Positions 10,855 through 22,988 of a stretch of 64,000 nt of DNA are shown piece by piece. Location: assembly GCA_003868215.1 (NCBI GenBank), contig QWDQ01000015.1, positions 248,001-312,000 on the forward strand. The letters run 5' to 3'. The notes under the pieces are model-generated. The model saw only the letters and a program-made list of their open reading frames with translations. It did not search any database and was not told the DNA's origin. The translations under genes were made by a program, and so were the position numbers. This DNA is from Pseudophaeomoniella oleicola (Eukaryota; Ascomycota; Eurotiomycetes; Phaeomoniellales; Phaeomoniellaceae). The first letter of the stretch is position 1. Each line of letters starts with the position of its first letter.

Positions 10855-12853
10855 TTAGACGTGGCGACCAAGACTTCTCAAGACCTCTTTAAGTTGATCA
10901 TTCTCGTCTTGAGCATGAGCAAAGCTGGTCTGCAATTGATTGACCAATTGGCCCATATCTTGTAATCTGCGAGTGTACTCAGCAGTCTGTTGGGAAGCTA
11001 ATGGTGCCGTGAAGTCATTGCCGTGACCGCTCATTTGGGGATCAGGCATTGCTTGATGAGCACGAGTAAGAGCATCTTGAAGTTGAACGTTGCGATACTT
11101 GATGTTACCATTTTCAATACGATAACGCTCGAGTTCGTCCTCAAGCTTGCGGTTGTTGACCTTGCCATGATTGAATTGTTGGAAGATGGTAGCCTTCTCC
11201 TGGACGTGGATGCCAACAGCACGTTGAAGCTGATCGACCTCACTCTTGAGCTCGTTGTTCTGTAAACTCCAATAATGATTCTCCATGATCAAATTGTTGT
11301 TCATCTCGTGAAGTTCATTGTTCTCAAGAAGGATTCTGGAATTCACAGTCTTCAACTTAGAGATTTCCTTGTCATTAGAAGAAGAATGAACAAGTTGACG
11401 CTCACTGCCTGGACTCTCGAAGTAGCTTGGAGCTAGCGCCATGGACTCATCAGACTCATGCGATGTCAGAGTATTAGGAGCACGAATAGGCGAAGAGTGG
11501 GCATGAGCCTGGGGTGTAAGTTGAGCTCGACTGTTTGGGACCGAGATAGATGCGAATCCACTTTGTGAAGTGGGTGGAGTCTTGTTTCTAGCTTGACGTG
11601 GATTGAAGGACCAGATGTCAGGAGCGGCAACGGGACTAGGGATATTCGCCTGGCTGCGAGAGAAACCACCCGTGTTACCAGCTGGTCTGGTACCAATTGG
11701 AGCAAGAGTCTTCTGCTCGGGCTCGAAGCGACGAGTCATGCCTGAATTGCTGGGTCCAGCTTCATTGCGTCTCTGTTGGTCGAAGTAGTTGTTTCGATCA
11801 GGCAACATAGAAGGAGCACGAGGGGGAGCACGGGGCAAGGGGTGCAAAGGAGATTGTGACTGGTCGCCATTGACAAAGGGATCAGTAATGATTGCTTGAT
11901 TGAATGAATAGCGACCTGAGACTTGGTATTCTTGGATCGCATTCTCCAAAGATCTTCCAGCACGGGCAGGTTCTGTTCACATTTGTTAGCATTTAAGCGT
12001 AAAAAGTGATGTGCATGTTAAAACTTACCACCAGGAATGAGCTGACGGGGTGGATCAGCAAGTTGGCCGGTTTCGTGATGAGCGTATAGGCAATCATCGT
12101 CACTAAACTTGCAGGAACCTTTGGTTTTCCACCCTATCAAGGCACTTCTGTCAGTACTTACAGGTTGAACATGAGAGATATGATAGAGACTGCATAGAAG
12201 ACGGGAATGGAGACTTACAATAGCATTCAAGATGTTTGACAGATGGTCTGCCAGTCCGATTGAACTCAGTAGACTGAGATGCTGAGTCCATGATTGGTTG
12301 CCTCATCGGTAGCGACTCAAGATAACGAGAGAGATTGATTTGAGCAGAGGGGCAAGTTCTGTCACTTTGAACGTAGTGTGGTGTGAGATGATCGTTTCGG
12401 GCGCTGAAAATGAAGTTTCGATATGATTCAGCAGCAGTAGGAATGATATCCGGAAGAAGTGGTGACGGAACAATTGTTGGTGAAGATTCTGGTGTGGTAG
12501 GGGGGGAGGAGTTGTAAGATGGTGGAGTCAGAGGTGAAGTAGGGGGACTTTCGTTGAGGAAGCGCCACTCTGGTGCCTAGCGATGAAGAACTCGTCAGAT
12601 AGCTCTCCTAATTTGCAATACCAGAAGGAATACAGGGTACAGAATTGCTGTTTTGTTGAGAGCTTCGATGAACAGAATGTACCATGAAATGAGCTCAGCG
12701 TCACTTCCAAAGTCACAAATAGTGAAATAGCGCCTTTCTGGATGGCCCAAGGGGTTTTCCAGACCAGAAGTGCACACTCAGATTCAGGCCACGCATGTTC
12801 TCGGCTCTCGAAACCAGGATTTCAGAGAGATGACTTACCTCCACAGGTGCCAT
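10855..12853 (-). CDS. CCCH-type zinc-finger protein with C-terminal coiled coil
   Basis: Proposed exons 12853-12839, 12576-12219, 12133-12029 and 11972-10855, joining to 531 residues. The first exon is only 15 nt (MAPVE) before a 262-nt intron. The N-terminal part is Pro/Ser/Thr-rich (SPPTSPLTPPSYNSSPPTTP). One CCCH finger spans two exons: CYWWKTKGSCKFSDDDC then LYAH, giving C-x8-C-x6-C-x3-H instead of the usual x5 in the second gap. The middle is disordered. From about residue 355 to the end a coiled coil is predicted by eye (SKLKTVNSRILLENNELHEM, RKLEDELERYRIENGN). Such proteins usually bind RNA, but no named family is recognised. The first exon and long intron are the least certain parts. 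Confidence 0.72.
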
Positions 12854-15012
12854 AGGGCTGTTTGTGAGAGCGTTTGAGGGAGAGTGATCGGAGCAGTTGT
12901 CAATATCAATGTGAGGGAGACAGGACCTTGATTGACAGAATTGATGCTGAGTATCTCTCTTTTGTTGACTGTATCTTGAAGGTTGATTGACAGGAAAGAA
13001 TGGTGTGTGCAGGAGTCAAGGCGGAGTCTTCGTAAATGTGAGAGCAAATTTATGCTCAGGTAGGTGGCCCCTTTTCCAAACGATCTGATTTTGATATTGA
13101 TTCCCTAATAGGCAGCAACCCTCTTCAATGGACGTGGTCATCCAACGTCAACCAACTCCACCAGTGAACGTTGGGCAACACTGGAAGAGAACCATTTGAT
13201 TTGCCAAAGCGCTGGCCCTGGTCTAGGCTTTCCGGAGCCATTCCTCTTGCAACAAGCAGAGATAGAGAGTGCAAATGCAGAGAACGGTCTACATCCCATC
13301 TCTAAAGACGGCGAAGCTGGCGCCATAATTTTCCGAAGTCAAAGGGGTCTATCTGCCTGCTCTTCCTTCTCTATAAGTGCGACGGTTGTTTATACACACA
13401 AGGCGCCTCGAAAGGGAATGGAGATGTCGTACAGCCATAGCAACTGGGGCCATGACGTTAGCAATGATCCTGTTGCCTATGAAGTATTCGTTGGACCTCG
13501 GGCGATCCATCATCCCCAGCTTAAGTCTTGTTATCCAGATATGGCCGTGTTGGTACATAGCTGACTGAAAGAGAGTATCAGGGCCATATGTCCTCTTCTC
13601 GAAGGACTATCCCACTCTTCCGGTAATAGGACCGGGATCAGAAGCTTTTATGAAGGTTGACCACAGCGACCGCACAGCATACCAGGACCGGGAGACTGAG
13701 CATGCTCTCATCGTATAACTGCTATCCGATCAGTCGTCCGCGAATACAGAATGCATAACAACTCCCTAGGTTCAAAGGTATTTGAGAAAAGACGGATCTC
13801 AGGATTGGGTTTAAGCCTGAGTGTCCATATATCACCTAGAGTGATCAGTATATGGTTAGAGACTGCACTCTTTCATATCAAACAACATGCCGAGACAAAG
13901 GTGACAGAAGAAAGAAAGAGTATGACATGGCCTTTCTCAAGATCAACGGATTTCATATGCAGACTTCTACTTCCTGGTAGGTGACAATCTCTGAAGAGGA
14001 TCTTCGGTCGTTGGCGTGTACTCTCTGATGTCAAATCGTCTGAACGTCCTAGCTTAGAGCCAGAGGTCACTGTCACGGACGGTCGAGGTCAGAGATTCTC
14101 TCAATCAGCTGGCTATCCCATTTATCCGAACTGTGACGATGGCAGTCAACTAAAAAGCGAGAGTGAAAGGGTTCAGAGTCAGAGAGAGGCTTCCCCCTCC
14201 CATATGATCACTGAGGGGAAACAGAGGCACTAACCCGTGAAATTGAGATGATGCTGACAACGTGTTAGGATGATATGAAGCGAAATATCCATGAGAAGTG
14301 GATGCTGTACAGAGAGCTTACCTCGAGGTTAATCAGAAGGCACGATTGCTGTCTTCGAGCTGTGAGGCTGATATGTTGAAAGGTGGAAGAGAAAGAAACC
14401 GAATCGTGAGAAGAAGTTGCAATCAAAGTGGGATTTCAAGACTTAATGGAACCGCCGAGAGGTGTTCAAGACGCTCAGGACCGTCGTATCCAGGCAGGAA
14501 TCGCTGAACATCAAGGGCACACGATAGGCGAGAACATGAGACAGACGGCATGGTACGCAGCACCTGCTCTGCTATATTTCCAACGTTAGCCACTCGGTGG
14601 ATAAGCGAAAGCAACTATAAAGGATAACGATTCTGCGTTGTCCCATGAAGACGTATCTGAAGACAAAGCGGGTCACCCAAGGCAAACAGAAGCGGGTCTC
14701 ATTGTAGTGCTATCTGGAAAGCGCCGTGAAATCGTGCTTTATTCAGCTCATGCATCGCATGGACATGCACCACGGTTTCCAATCGCTCGGGGGTGTACAG
14801 CAAGATGCGTGAAGCCGGCGACAGGGAATCGTACGATACACATAGTCCTAAAGTTCTCTTACTGAAGATCCAACGGCTCAGAAGGCTCAGCGACATCATC
14901 TCTGCATTATGATCTATTTGTGTGTCCACCAACTTCCAGATCGCAGTCATCAAGAACCCTGATACCGACTCTGGTGGTTGACGTCTTCAGCACAGCGGTG
15001 ACTCCGGCGTTC
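12854..15012. other. 2.1 kb intergenic region without recognised gene
   Basis: Upstream of the CCCH gene and downstream of the GFA gene. The longest open frame (13196-13564) lacks family similarity and sits among overlapping shadows. I see no repeats of note. Confidence 0.45.
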
Positions 15013-15468
15013 TTACTTTCTCGAAGATACCTTGCGGTATTTTGTTTGCTCATCTGCAGGACCGACATCGACCCAATCCGCTTTTTCATCAAGCCAGATA
15101 TCTTTGACATCCTTAGCGTCAGCCAAAGACTTTCCATCTTCCTTGCCCAACCACCAATCGACGGTCCCAGCACAGATACTCGTTTTTTCATCACGGGTAT
15201 ATTTCATGTACATGCAGCTTCCACATCTGCTGCAGAAAGCTCTCTCAGCGGCTTCCGTATGGAAGTATACGGCAGGAGTTCCGGACCATTGAATCGACGG
15301 CGAACGCAACTCGAGGAATGTCAAATACCCCGTGCCAGATTGCTTGCGGCATTCGACACAATGACAATTCGTCAACGCAGGAGGTTCCGGCATCGATGTT
15401 GCCGTATACGTGATGTTCTTGCAAGTACAGGAACCACGAAGGACGGTTGAAGGAGAAGGGTCGGCCAT
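15013..15468 (-). CDS. GFA / CENP-V family zinc protein (glutathione-dependent formaldehyde-activating enzyme-like)
   Basis: Single-exon gene, 151 residues from the ATG at 15468; 19 upstream in-frame residues are hydrophobic and unlike the family. The zinc-binding cysteine pattern of the GFA domain is complete: GSCTCKNITY (C-x-C), CHCVECRKQSG (C-x-C-x2-C) and CSRCGSC (C-x2-C). The family binds two zinc ions. The founding bacterial enzyme was proposed to catalyse S-hydroxymethylglutathione formation, but most fungal members have no proven substrate. No targeting signal is seen, so the cytosol is likely. Length is normal for single-domain members. Confidence 0.88.
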   Translation of the reverse strand: MADPSPSTVLRGSCTCKNITYTATSMPEPPALTNCHCVECRKQSGTGYLTFLELRSPSIQWSGTPAVYFHTEAAERAFCSRCGSCMYMKYTRDEKTSICAGTVDWWLGKEDGKSLADAKDVKDIWLDEKADWVDVGPADEQTKYRKVSSRK

Positions 15469-16560
15469 GTTTAGTGGAGGAGGGATAGATTGGAGGACTA
15501 TGACAAGAATTATATCGGAATCCAAAGATGAGAGATGATACAGCTGGGACTATATCGAGGGGGAGCCATGGTTTTATATAGTGCACCATCCATGAACGAA
15601 GGAGGACGGTAGTGGAAGTAGGAGATGATGTCGAACGCCAAGAGTGCCTGCCTAGATCATCTCGCAGCTTATTGATTGGCCAATTCCACAGCAACGTCCG
15701 GTCGTCCCACCTATCTCTGCGATTTCTAAGGTTATATCAGCTGCAATCCAAAGACATCATATTACAGCCCAGTCAGACATCAAACAGCGAGGGATCAGTT
15801 TCGATCTTCTGACAACTGGGCGCTACTCTGGCGAAAGCATGATTATGCAAGCTGCACTTACTGACCTGACCGCCTTACTCGTATGCACCAGCTGTTAGAC
15901 TGTGGAGGACCACCGGTTCCAATCGTAGGTGCCACAAAGACATCGGAGACCGCAAACATTTCGACGGCTTGTAGATTCCAAGGAGACATGATTAAATGAT
16001 ATTATGATAGGATGAGATCAGGGTGCCCGAGATATCGCCCATGAGGTATCAAACTAGCTTCGAATTCTCAGACAAAGAGCTACATTTCATCTGTTACCTC
16101 GGAACCTCACATCTCGTCAACTAGACCATAAACATATCCTGCGCCTGAGAATCTCAAATGCGCATACCCTCTATGGGATCTGTAGCCTTTTGCTAATGCC
16201 TGATCGTCAAATCGGAGTCTTCGTCCTCCAGTGTCATTGTTAGAGTAGAGGACAGCAAAGGTGTGTACTTACGATCCAGCATTTAGCATACTGGACCATC
16301 AATGTATGCATTCACAGGCAAGGTAGTTCGTTGCATGTCTCGAATGTAATCGAACACCAGACAAGTGGTGGACAGGTAGCTTGGACTTCGACATTTGTGC
16401 ATCTCGTGAAATCATGAAATGCATCATTGGCTATTATCGCTTTGGACGCGCATGTTGTCTACTCAGCCGCTTCGGTATCACCTCACCTGTTGATGAACGA
16501 CACTGGGGTCTGCGAAAGTCGTCTTTTGACCTAACTGCCAGCGCCTGAAAGACGGGCCCT
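15469..16560. other. Intergenic region GFA gene - Est1-like gene
   Basis: Both neighbours are on the minus strand. No gene or repeat seen; it should contain the GFA promoter and the Est1-like 3' region. Confidence 0.45.
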
Positions 16561-18780
16561 TCAGCTTGAGACTGGAGCGAAGGTACGATAGCTAGGCGGT
16601 GGGCTAGTAGGTGTTATCTCCTGTTCAGGTTCTGTTGAAGATCCGGAGTCAAGATCCTCTTGTAACTTGGATGAAATATCCTTGCCGAACTCTGTAACCG
16701 CGAATTGCTTGCTCTCTTCATCATACGAAAGCCAGTGACCAAGAGCGGATAATTGCTGTCCTAACCAAAGACACCTTTCCGCGCGATAGACTGCATGGCT
16801 GGGTAGCTCAAGATTGCGCTCGTCCTCCGGAACCAGTGTCTGCGAAAAGAAACCCTCTGGGTAATAAGGAACCGTCAACAACAGTCCCCTCATAACGAAG
16901 TCTTCAGGTAGTTGCCGTCCGCACCCCGAGTCAGGTCGTTGGACTTCGGGCTTCTCTCCATGATTGGCCCCGTGACGTCCCAAGGTATTCAGAAATAAGG
17001 AAACCTTCTCCCATGGAATGAACGCTTGAGCATACTCCAAACAGCCAGGAACAAACGCTAAAGACCAAATGCAAGCTAACATTACGTGGGTAAATGAGAG
17101 GGTGTTCTTGTCTCCAATGCGCGAAAAAACAATGTCCATGGTCCGGCCAAGTAGTATAAGAGCGCGGTACGTGGCATCTTCAGATCCCGCAAAGGTAGCA
17201 TCCCGAGCAGGTTCTGTCGGTCTGGCCGGTATGGAAGGGTGTCTCTGTTGACGATGCTCGCGTTGCAACCAATACTCTCGCACGGTCTCCAGTCGGTATT
17301 TTTCCTCTTGTGTCGAATGAGTTGATGTGGTGACAGAAGCATCCATATCTCCGGCGATTGAAGCTTTGACGTGATATTCAGTGAGGCGTTGGTAGAGATA
17401 GGCGTTATTGTTTCCAAAGTCCAGAACGGCCGCCCACAGTGATGAGGCGATCTCGGATCCCTGTACCCTGAACTTTGCGGTAACCCTTCCAACGTGGTTG
17501 TCTAGAACCTCAAGGAAGGTGTCAACGAGACTATCAAATTCAGATATCGATCCCTTAACGAATAATATGCCGTGAGCCTTGACAAACGTGGACTCAACTA
17601 CTGGGAACCGTTGAGTGTTTGTTTCACTGGGTTCGAGAAACTGATTAAAAAGAAGCATGATGCTTTCCCGAGCATTGATGAAGGGTGTTATCGTGACCAG
17701 TGCTTTGGTGTAATAGAAGAGCTGCTGGACAACGTTGGGCCTGGCAAGCACCGCGAGATGATGCTGCACCCTGCCCACCGTTGGACTCTTGTCGGCAGCT
17801 CTGTTATACCACATTCTTGCCACCCCGGCCCAAATTTCACGATCCCTTAAATCCGATTCTTCTATGGCCATACGATATCTTGCCACATCTCCTAGGCACT
17901 CAATCCAAGTCTCTTCGAAAGACTCCACACTTTCCATCAACAAAGCCATCATAGAATAGGCAAGATATATGAATGCAAGCATATGTTCGTAGGAATCAGG
18001 AAGACGATGACGCAACAGTTCAAGGAAGGAATGGATGCCATGGCGCCACATTCGTGCAGGCATTGCATATTTCGTCGCTAATTTCTTAAGGGCAGAGCTC
18101 GCACTGGGATGTTGACTAGCCAGATAGAAATCGTGGTGCTCGTGCAGAAGAGTGCGGTGAAGAGCGATGAGGGCCTGGTATTGCTCATTCGAAAGCTTCG
18201 CAGTTGATTTTGATTGCTGCTGGTCGATCTCAGCGCATTTCCTTTCTACCATTACAAGCCCAGCATAAATGCTCTTTACTTCACTTATAAGCTGCTCCTG
18301 GGTGATGGGCCTTGTTATCAACTGTTTTTCCATCCTTGGGAGAGGGTCTAATTCCTCTTCAAACAGTGAATCGCCGGATGTTGAATGAATTCGGGCTGTT
18401 GCTGGGTAGGAGTTGCGTAGATGTGAGGGCCTGCTCGATTTAGAAGTTGTGTACCGATGAAGTGAACGGCGACCGTGTGGATCCGTGATATGATCATAGG
18501 ATCTAATAGACTCGCCTTGACTAGATGTGCCCTTCGGATTCTCATTGTCATGTCTTGTCCGCGTATGTAGCTTTGTTGGGCGATCGGTGCCCTCTGGCAG
18601 ATCGCTATGCGAAGGGCGCTTCTGCGCTAACGGTCTGGTAGGAGACATGGTTCCGGAGATTGGGGATGCAGGACTTTGTGGATCATCAATATCAACTTTG
18701 CGCAGGTCATGGGCGACGGCTTCGCCTTCCGACATCGTTCTCATGTTCAAGGACGTTGTTTCATCACCATGGTTTGGCAT
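16561..18780 (-). CDS. Est1/SMG-like TPR-domain protein
   Basis: Intronless 739-residue protein. Residues 1-130 are disordered and Ser/Pro-rich with SPASPISGTMSPTRP. From about residue 155 it matches the fungal group annotated with the Est1-type DNA/RNA-binding domain: LVMVERKCAEIDQQQSK, LIALHRTLLHEHHDFYLASQ and YAMPARMWRHGIHSFLELLR, then RDREIWAGVARMWYNRAADK and VGRVQHHLAVLARPN. This is a 14-3-3-like and TPR helical fold, with HHLA(V/I)LA typical of SMG5/6/7 and Est1. No PIN domain is visible. Members act in telomere maintenance or nonsense-mediated decay, but this filamentous-fungal branch is uncharacterised, so the role is inferred. The C terminus is low complexity (TPTSPPPSY). Confidence 0.78.
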   Translation of the reverse strand: MPNHGDETTSLNMRTMSEGEAVAHDLRKVDIDDPQSPASPISGTMSPTRPLAQKRPSHSDLPEGTDRPTKLHTRTRHDNENPKGTSSQGESIRSYDHITDPHGRRSLHRYTTSKSSRPSHLRNSYPATARIHSTSGDSLFEEELDPLPRMEKQLITRPITQEQLISEVKSIYAGLVMVERKCAEIDQQQSKSTAKLSNEQYQALIALHRTLLHEHHDFYLASQHPSASSALKKLATKYAMPARMWRHGIHSFLELLRHRLPDSYEHMLAFIYLAYSMMALLMESVESFEETWIECLGDVARYRMAIEESDLRDREIWAGVARMWYNRAADKSPTVGRVQHHLAVLARPNVVQQLFYYTKALVTITPFINARESIMLLFNQFLEPSETNTQRFPVVESTFVKAHGILFVKGSISEFDSLVDTFLEVLDNHVGRVTAKFRVQGSEIASSLWAAVLDFGNNNAYLYQRLTEYHVKASIAGDMDASVTTSTHSTQEEKYRLETVREYWLQREHRQQRHPSIPARPTEPARDATFAGSEDATYRALILLGRTMDIVFSRIGDKNTLSFTHVMLACIWSLAFVPGCLEYAQAFIPWEKVSLFLNTLGRHGANHGEKPEVQRPDSGCGRQLPEDFVMRGLLLTVPYYPEGFFSQTLVPEDERNLELPSHAVYRAERCLWLGQQLSALGHWLSYDEESKQFAVTEFGKDISSKLQEDLDSGSSTEPEQEITPTSPPPSYRTFAPVSS

Positions 18781-21700
18781 TATGGAGACATTAGAGATCG
18801 AACGTTGGAGTGGTGGGATTTGATCATGGTCTTGTAGTCGCGCGGTATTGGGTATTGCATGCCTGATTTACATCAGCAGAAGTACAATTCCACGACAAAC
18901 ACCGTATTCCCTGACAGAAGGCAAGTGGCGATGTTTGCTGCAGGCTCGGCTACTGACCGTTTGGTAGGTAGTGCTAGGCTGGCATCTTGCGGCTGGAGCT
19001 GGCCATCTTCACCGACTATTTGCAACTCGGGTTCTTGTGGCTTCTGGAGTCCTCCCGCAGCCTGTGGTCTTTGACTGTGTGACCACTGCGGTTGAAACTT
19101 CTCCATTCATAAGGTGACTCAGCCTGGCCGAGAGTCGACAGAGCCGAATGGCAAATGTGGCGGGGGTTGAGAATCGTGAACTTCATGCATATAGACTAAG
19201 CTGACAAATGTGAACAAGGGAATAGAACAGGCGCCATTACACGAGAGTCATCGCTGGATACACGGTTTTTCAATGAGATATCAGGAGAGGCAGAGATTGC
19301 ACAAACATTAGACTCCCAGGCATGTTGATACCGCCTATAAGTATCTTATTGAAGAGCTGGAATCGAGGCTGAACAGAGGCAACAGAGCCGCAAGTGGATT
19401 TAAGGCAACCTTTCGGCGAGCGAGGCTGGTTGCCTTTTGTCTCCACTAACCAATGAGCACATGCCATGCTTATTCTTGTCATTGTACGGAGGTACTAGTA
19501 TCATGAGATACCCAAGTACGCAGGCATCATGTACGGACTATTTAATATGGCAAGGAGACGCTACATCACCCTGCCTTGTATATGTATCTTGTAGGACCAA
19601 TTCGATTCGCTATCATTGGAAAGTACTCAAGGTACACATATAAATCAACAAAGCATTCTTATCTACTATGTACATCTATAGTAGGTACTAGGTCAGTAGG
19701 CACCACTCAGTACCGCGTCTCTCATCTGCTTATGAAACGGCTTATATCACACGGTGCTCTCTCCGTGTCCATTCAAGGCCCTCCGGCAAGCCTTGTCGGA
19801 ATCAATAGTCGAGCATGTTTGCTAAGGCTATAATATTGAAATTCCCGATGCGGAGCTCCACGAGTATGTTAAAAGACCGCTGCCTCCCAGCCTTTGCCTT
19901 TTCTGCCTTTTCAGAAAGCTTTCCCCCTGATGACACTGGCATTGGGATGAGAAAGGCCTATACGTACAGTTCTCTATCAGATGTGAAGCTATGGGAGACC
20001 TTGTTTCTCGATAAGCAGCCAAGGAGCTTGACATATCCGCTTCAACTTCAAGCAGAGGTGTGGGCTTACAGTATAAGGCATCTTCGCATCATAGACCCCT
20101 TTCGGGAGTCAGGCAGGAATGGGCTTGATGTCTGAAGGCTTGTTGGTCTTGTAGTAGGTACAGAACTATGCTGTGGCTTGTCGTCTGAGATCGTCTCTTC
20201 CGAACAATGATACTATAGGGTATCTTTATGTTGAGGGATGAGAACCAGGATCCAACGAAGCACGGGTAATGGCCTTCAATTGATACATTGGATGAAATGG
20301 ATGCGCGGATTTCGACAAGCTATGTCATCGACTATCAATTGGATAGATAATATCTTGATGCCCAATGCACTGCTGTTGCATATCTCGTTTCGACAAACGA
20401 AAGCATCGTGGTGTTGACACAAATCAGAGCTTACGATGCTTTCTTAGCAATTGAGCTTTGCCAGGGCGACCAATAAGCGATAAGAACCTAACGTTTAAAG
20501 CGTACAAGCAAGCTGTCCAGAAGTATCTGTCCATTCGCATGTGGCATGCACTTGTTAATCTGTCAGGCTCTGCTCATCTGTTTGCATTCCTGCATACCCT
20601 GACTCAAGACATCGCACAAGGCTGTATCCTTTACAGAAGCTAGTGGCTAGGGCGATGAATGTACAGAAGTCTGCGAACCTGTGCGATTGCCGATATTGTA
20701 TGCATGTGGTCGGATGCTCAACGACCACGAGGCAGTCCACTTGTGCCAAAAAGGTACACGACTGCTAGGACGTTGAACTCTCTTGGCCCATGAAATCTGC
20801 AATGCAGCCCTTTTGCTTGCACGTTTGCCTGCTGATGACGATAATATGAGTTGGTGATAGGCAAACATTGAAAGCGAGGCAAGTGAGGAAATAAGAGAGC
20901 TATGGAATTTGGATGGCCTTTCAGGTAGCCACATCCTCTGACTGGAATATGAGGAAGCCAGGTGGCCAGTGGTAGACAGATACTTGCCTGAGTAGCTTTC
21001 ATCCATGGCCTTGACGGTGGTACGTGTGACAATCCTCGCAACGTCACTGAAGAATGATTCCAAAGAAGTTTCGGCCACTCGAGTCAGAATCATGTCTGTA
21101 TAGACCACTCATTTCACCCTGATCCAGCACTTCCAGCCCGATTTCAGCATCAAAAGAAACTAGCATGTCTGCTCGAATCGGCATTCATAAAACAAGGATC
21201 ATCAGCCAACATTGCTGTTTGATATGTACCAGCATCAGCCGGTGCCATGAATTCCCAGGGGTCTCTATGGTTTCCCCCCTCATGATGCCACTCTCATCCC
21301 ATCCTCATGCCATAGATGTGAGCTCCAACAATTTAGGCCCAGGAATGTCACCAATAGGTACTTCCAGGGCTAAATCCTGAATCGACGGACTCTCATCCGA
21401 GAGCATCAGAGAGACTGAGGAGACCAGGAGTCAAGATCATACCTGTTGATTATTGCCTGTATGCTGGTGCTGGGGATATCGGGAGCAACCCATATGATAG
21501 ATGGAAGACAGATACGGTTCAGGCCCCCCCGATGTCCGCACCTAGACAGCAAGGAGACTGTTGGGACGTTCCCAAAGAACATGCAATAGAGCGACAAGAA
21601 CAGTATTCGTCAATCAGATTTGAAGAGCTTGGGAAATTGTGGCAACCGATTGGTTGAGACTTTACGAGACAAGGTAAGGCGATTGAGCAGCCATCTTCGA

Positions 21701-22988
21701 GAAGGAGCTCGTGAAGACAAAGCAAGCCATCAATGATGACACGAGTAGTTCATGAGCTAGATGTTAGGTAAAAGGATACATCAAGATATAGTTGTCGTAT
21801 ATATCGTACAAGAAAACATGCCAAAGAATACTGATCTTCGAACGAATAATGAACTAGAAATGACGTTTTAGAGAGGCCCAAGAAGGGAAAAAAGAGAATT
21901 GGGACACATGTATTTTGCCTAATTACATGACTTACCTATCGTACATCCGACGAGATGTCTTAGAGACGAAACACGAATGGTGAGACGCGAGATGTGCGTT
22001 GAGGCGCGTTCACACTTATTACGATTAATTATGTAGAATACGTCAAGGAGGCTTAGACTGGCCACAGCTCTATTAGGATTGGTCTTAGGGGTCTGCTGTA
22101 CCTAGTAATACGTAAGTTAGTAAGAAGTGCCTCTCGGTGCATCCACTGGGAGCTCTACAAGTGGTCGACCTGTGACGCCAAGCTCATGATTTAATTTTGG
22201 CAACCCCTGCCGCCGAGCTACTCCAAGGGCTAATCAAAGTACCTAAAACCACTTGGGATTGGTAAATACATGAAGGATGGTCGGCATTAACGTTACCTGT
22301 GGTAGTTCCTTCTGGGGTTGTAAGTCCTCCTTACATGTTTTGCCTTGTATCTTCATTGTGAAGGGATAAGAAAGGGATGTTTGACGAAGATCCTTCTTTC
22401 ATCCTACGGTACAAAGAAATCATCCACGTACTACGTAGTAGTAAGTGGGCAACTACCGCTGTTCCTGTGGTTATCTAGCTCTCTAGGTACACTTACTTAC
22501 CCCTTAGGTATTACCAACCTCGCCTGATCATCCTACTCCTCTTTGGTCCACTACGTTTCGTAATCCGTGATAGCCAATCCTTCCGAACGTTGCCTACATT
22601 CTGCTTCATGTCCTTAGTTCTTACATGAACTGCGCCTTTCAGAGGGCCAAAATTCCTATCTCGAGCAACCAACTCAACTCCCGCCAGACGGGCCGACCAT
22701 TCCGTTGCTACCGACCTCATATTTCGAACACGATTGCAGCGCCAGTCGCACTTCATTCATTCCTTTGCCGACCCCCTTGGAGGACCGAGAATACCGCATA
22801 CGCGCAAACGACACGAGCGTGACCAGAAACCTATCCAGTCCTTATAGCTTCGATAGCACATTTTCATTTTACCACTTACCACGCCGAAGTAGGATGCTTC
22901 AAGCTGCGACTGCTTGAGACAACATCACCGCTTAGTATATTGAGTCAAGGGAGCATCTTCGCTGGACAAGTAGAGCTGAGCGATCATC
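18781..22988. other. 4.2 kb gene-poor divergent region
   Basis: No open frame here shows family resemblance or a credible exon chain. The sequence is mixed in composition, not strongly AT-rich. It contains a perfect TACTACGTAGTA palindrome (22429-22440) and many TACC/GGTA-rich patches near 19480-19700 and 22480-22510. It could hold non-coding RNAs or orphan genes that I cannot support. Confidence 0.4.
22429..22440. repeat. Perfect palindrome TACTACGTAGTA
   Basis: Perfect 12-base copy upstream of the DUF300 gene. Confidence 0.95.

Noticed and set aside
10172-10871. Minus-strand frames of 159 and 166 codons
   Set aside because: Low-complexity, overlapping each other and other frames, downstream of a gene end; no similarity.
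13196-13564. 122-codon plus-strand frame
   Set aside because: No family signature and overlapping shadows in other frames.
20647-21108. 153-codon minus-strand frame
   Set aside because: Overlapped by other frames and without recognisable motifs; chance length in a long non-coding gap.
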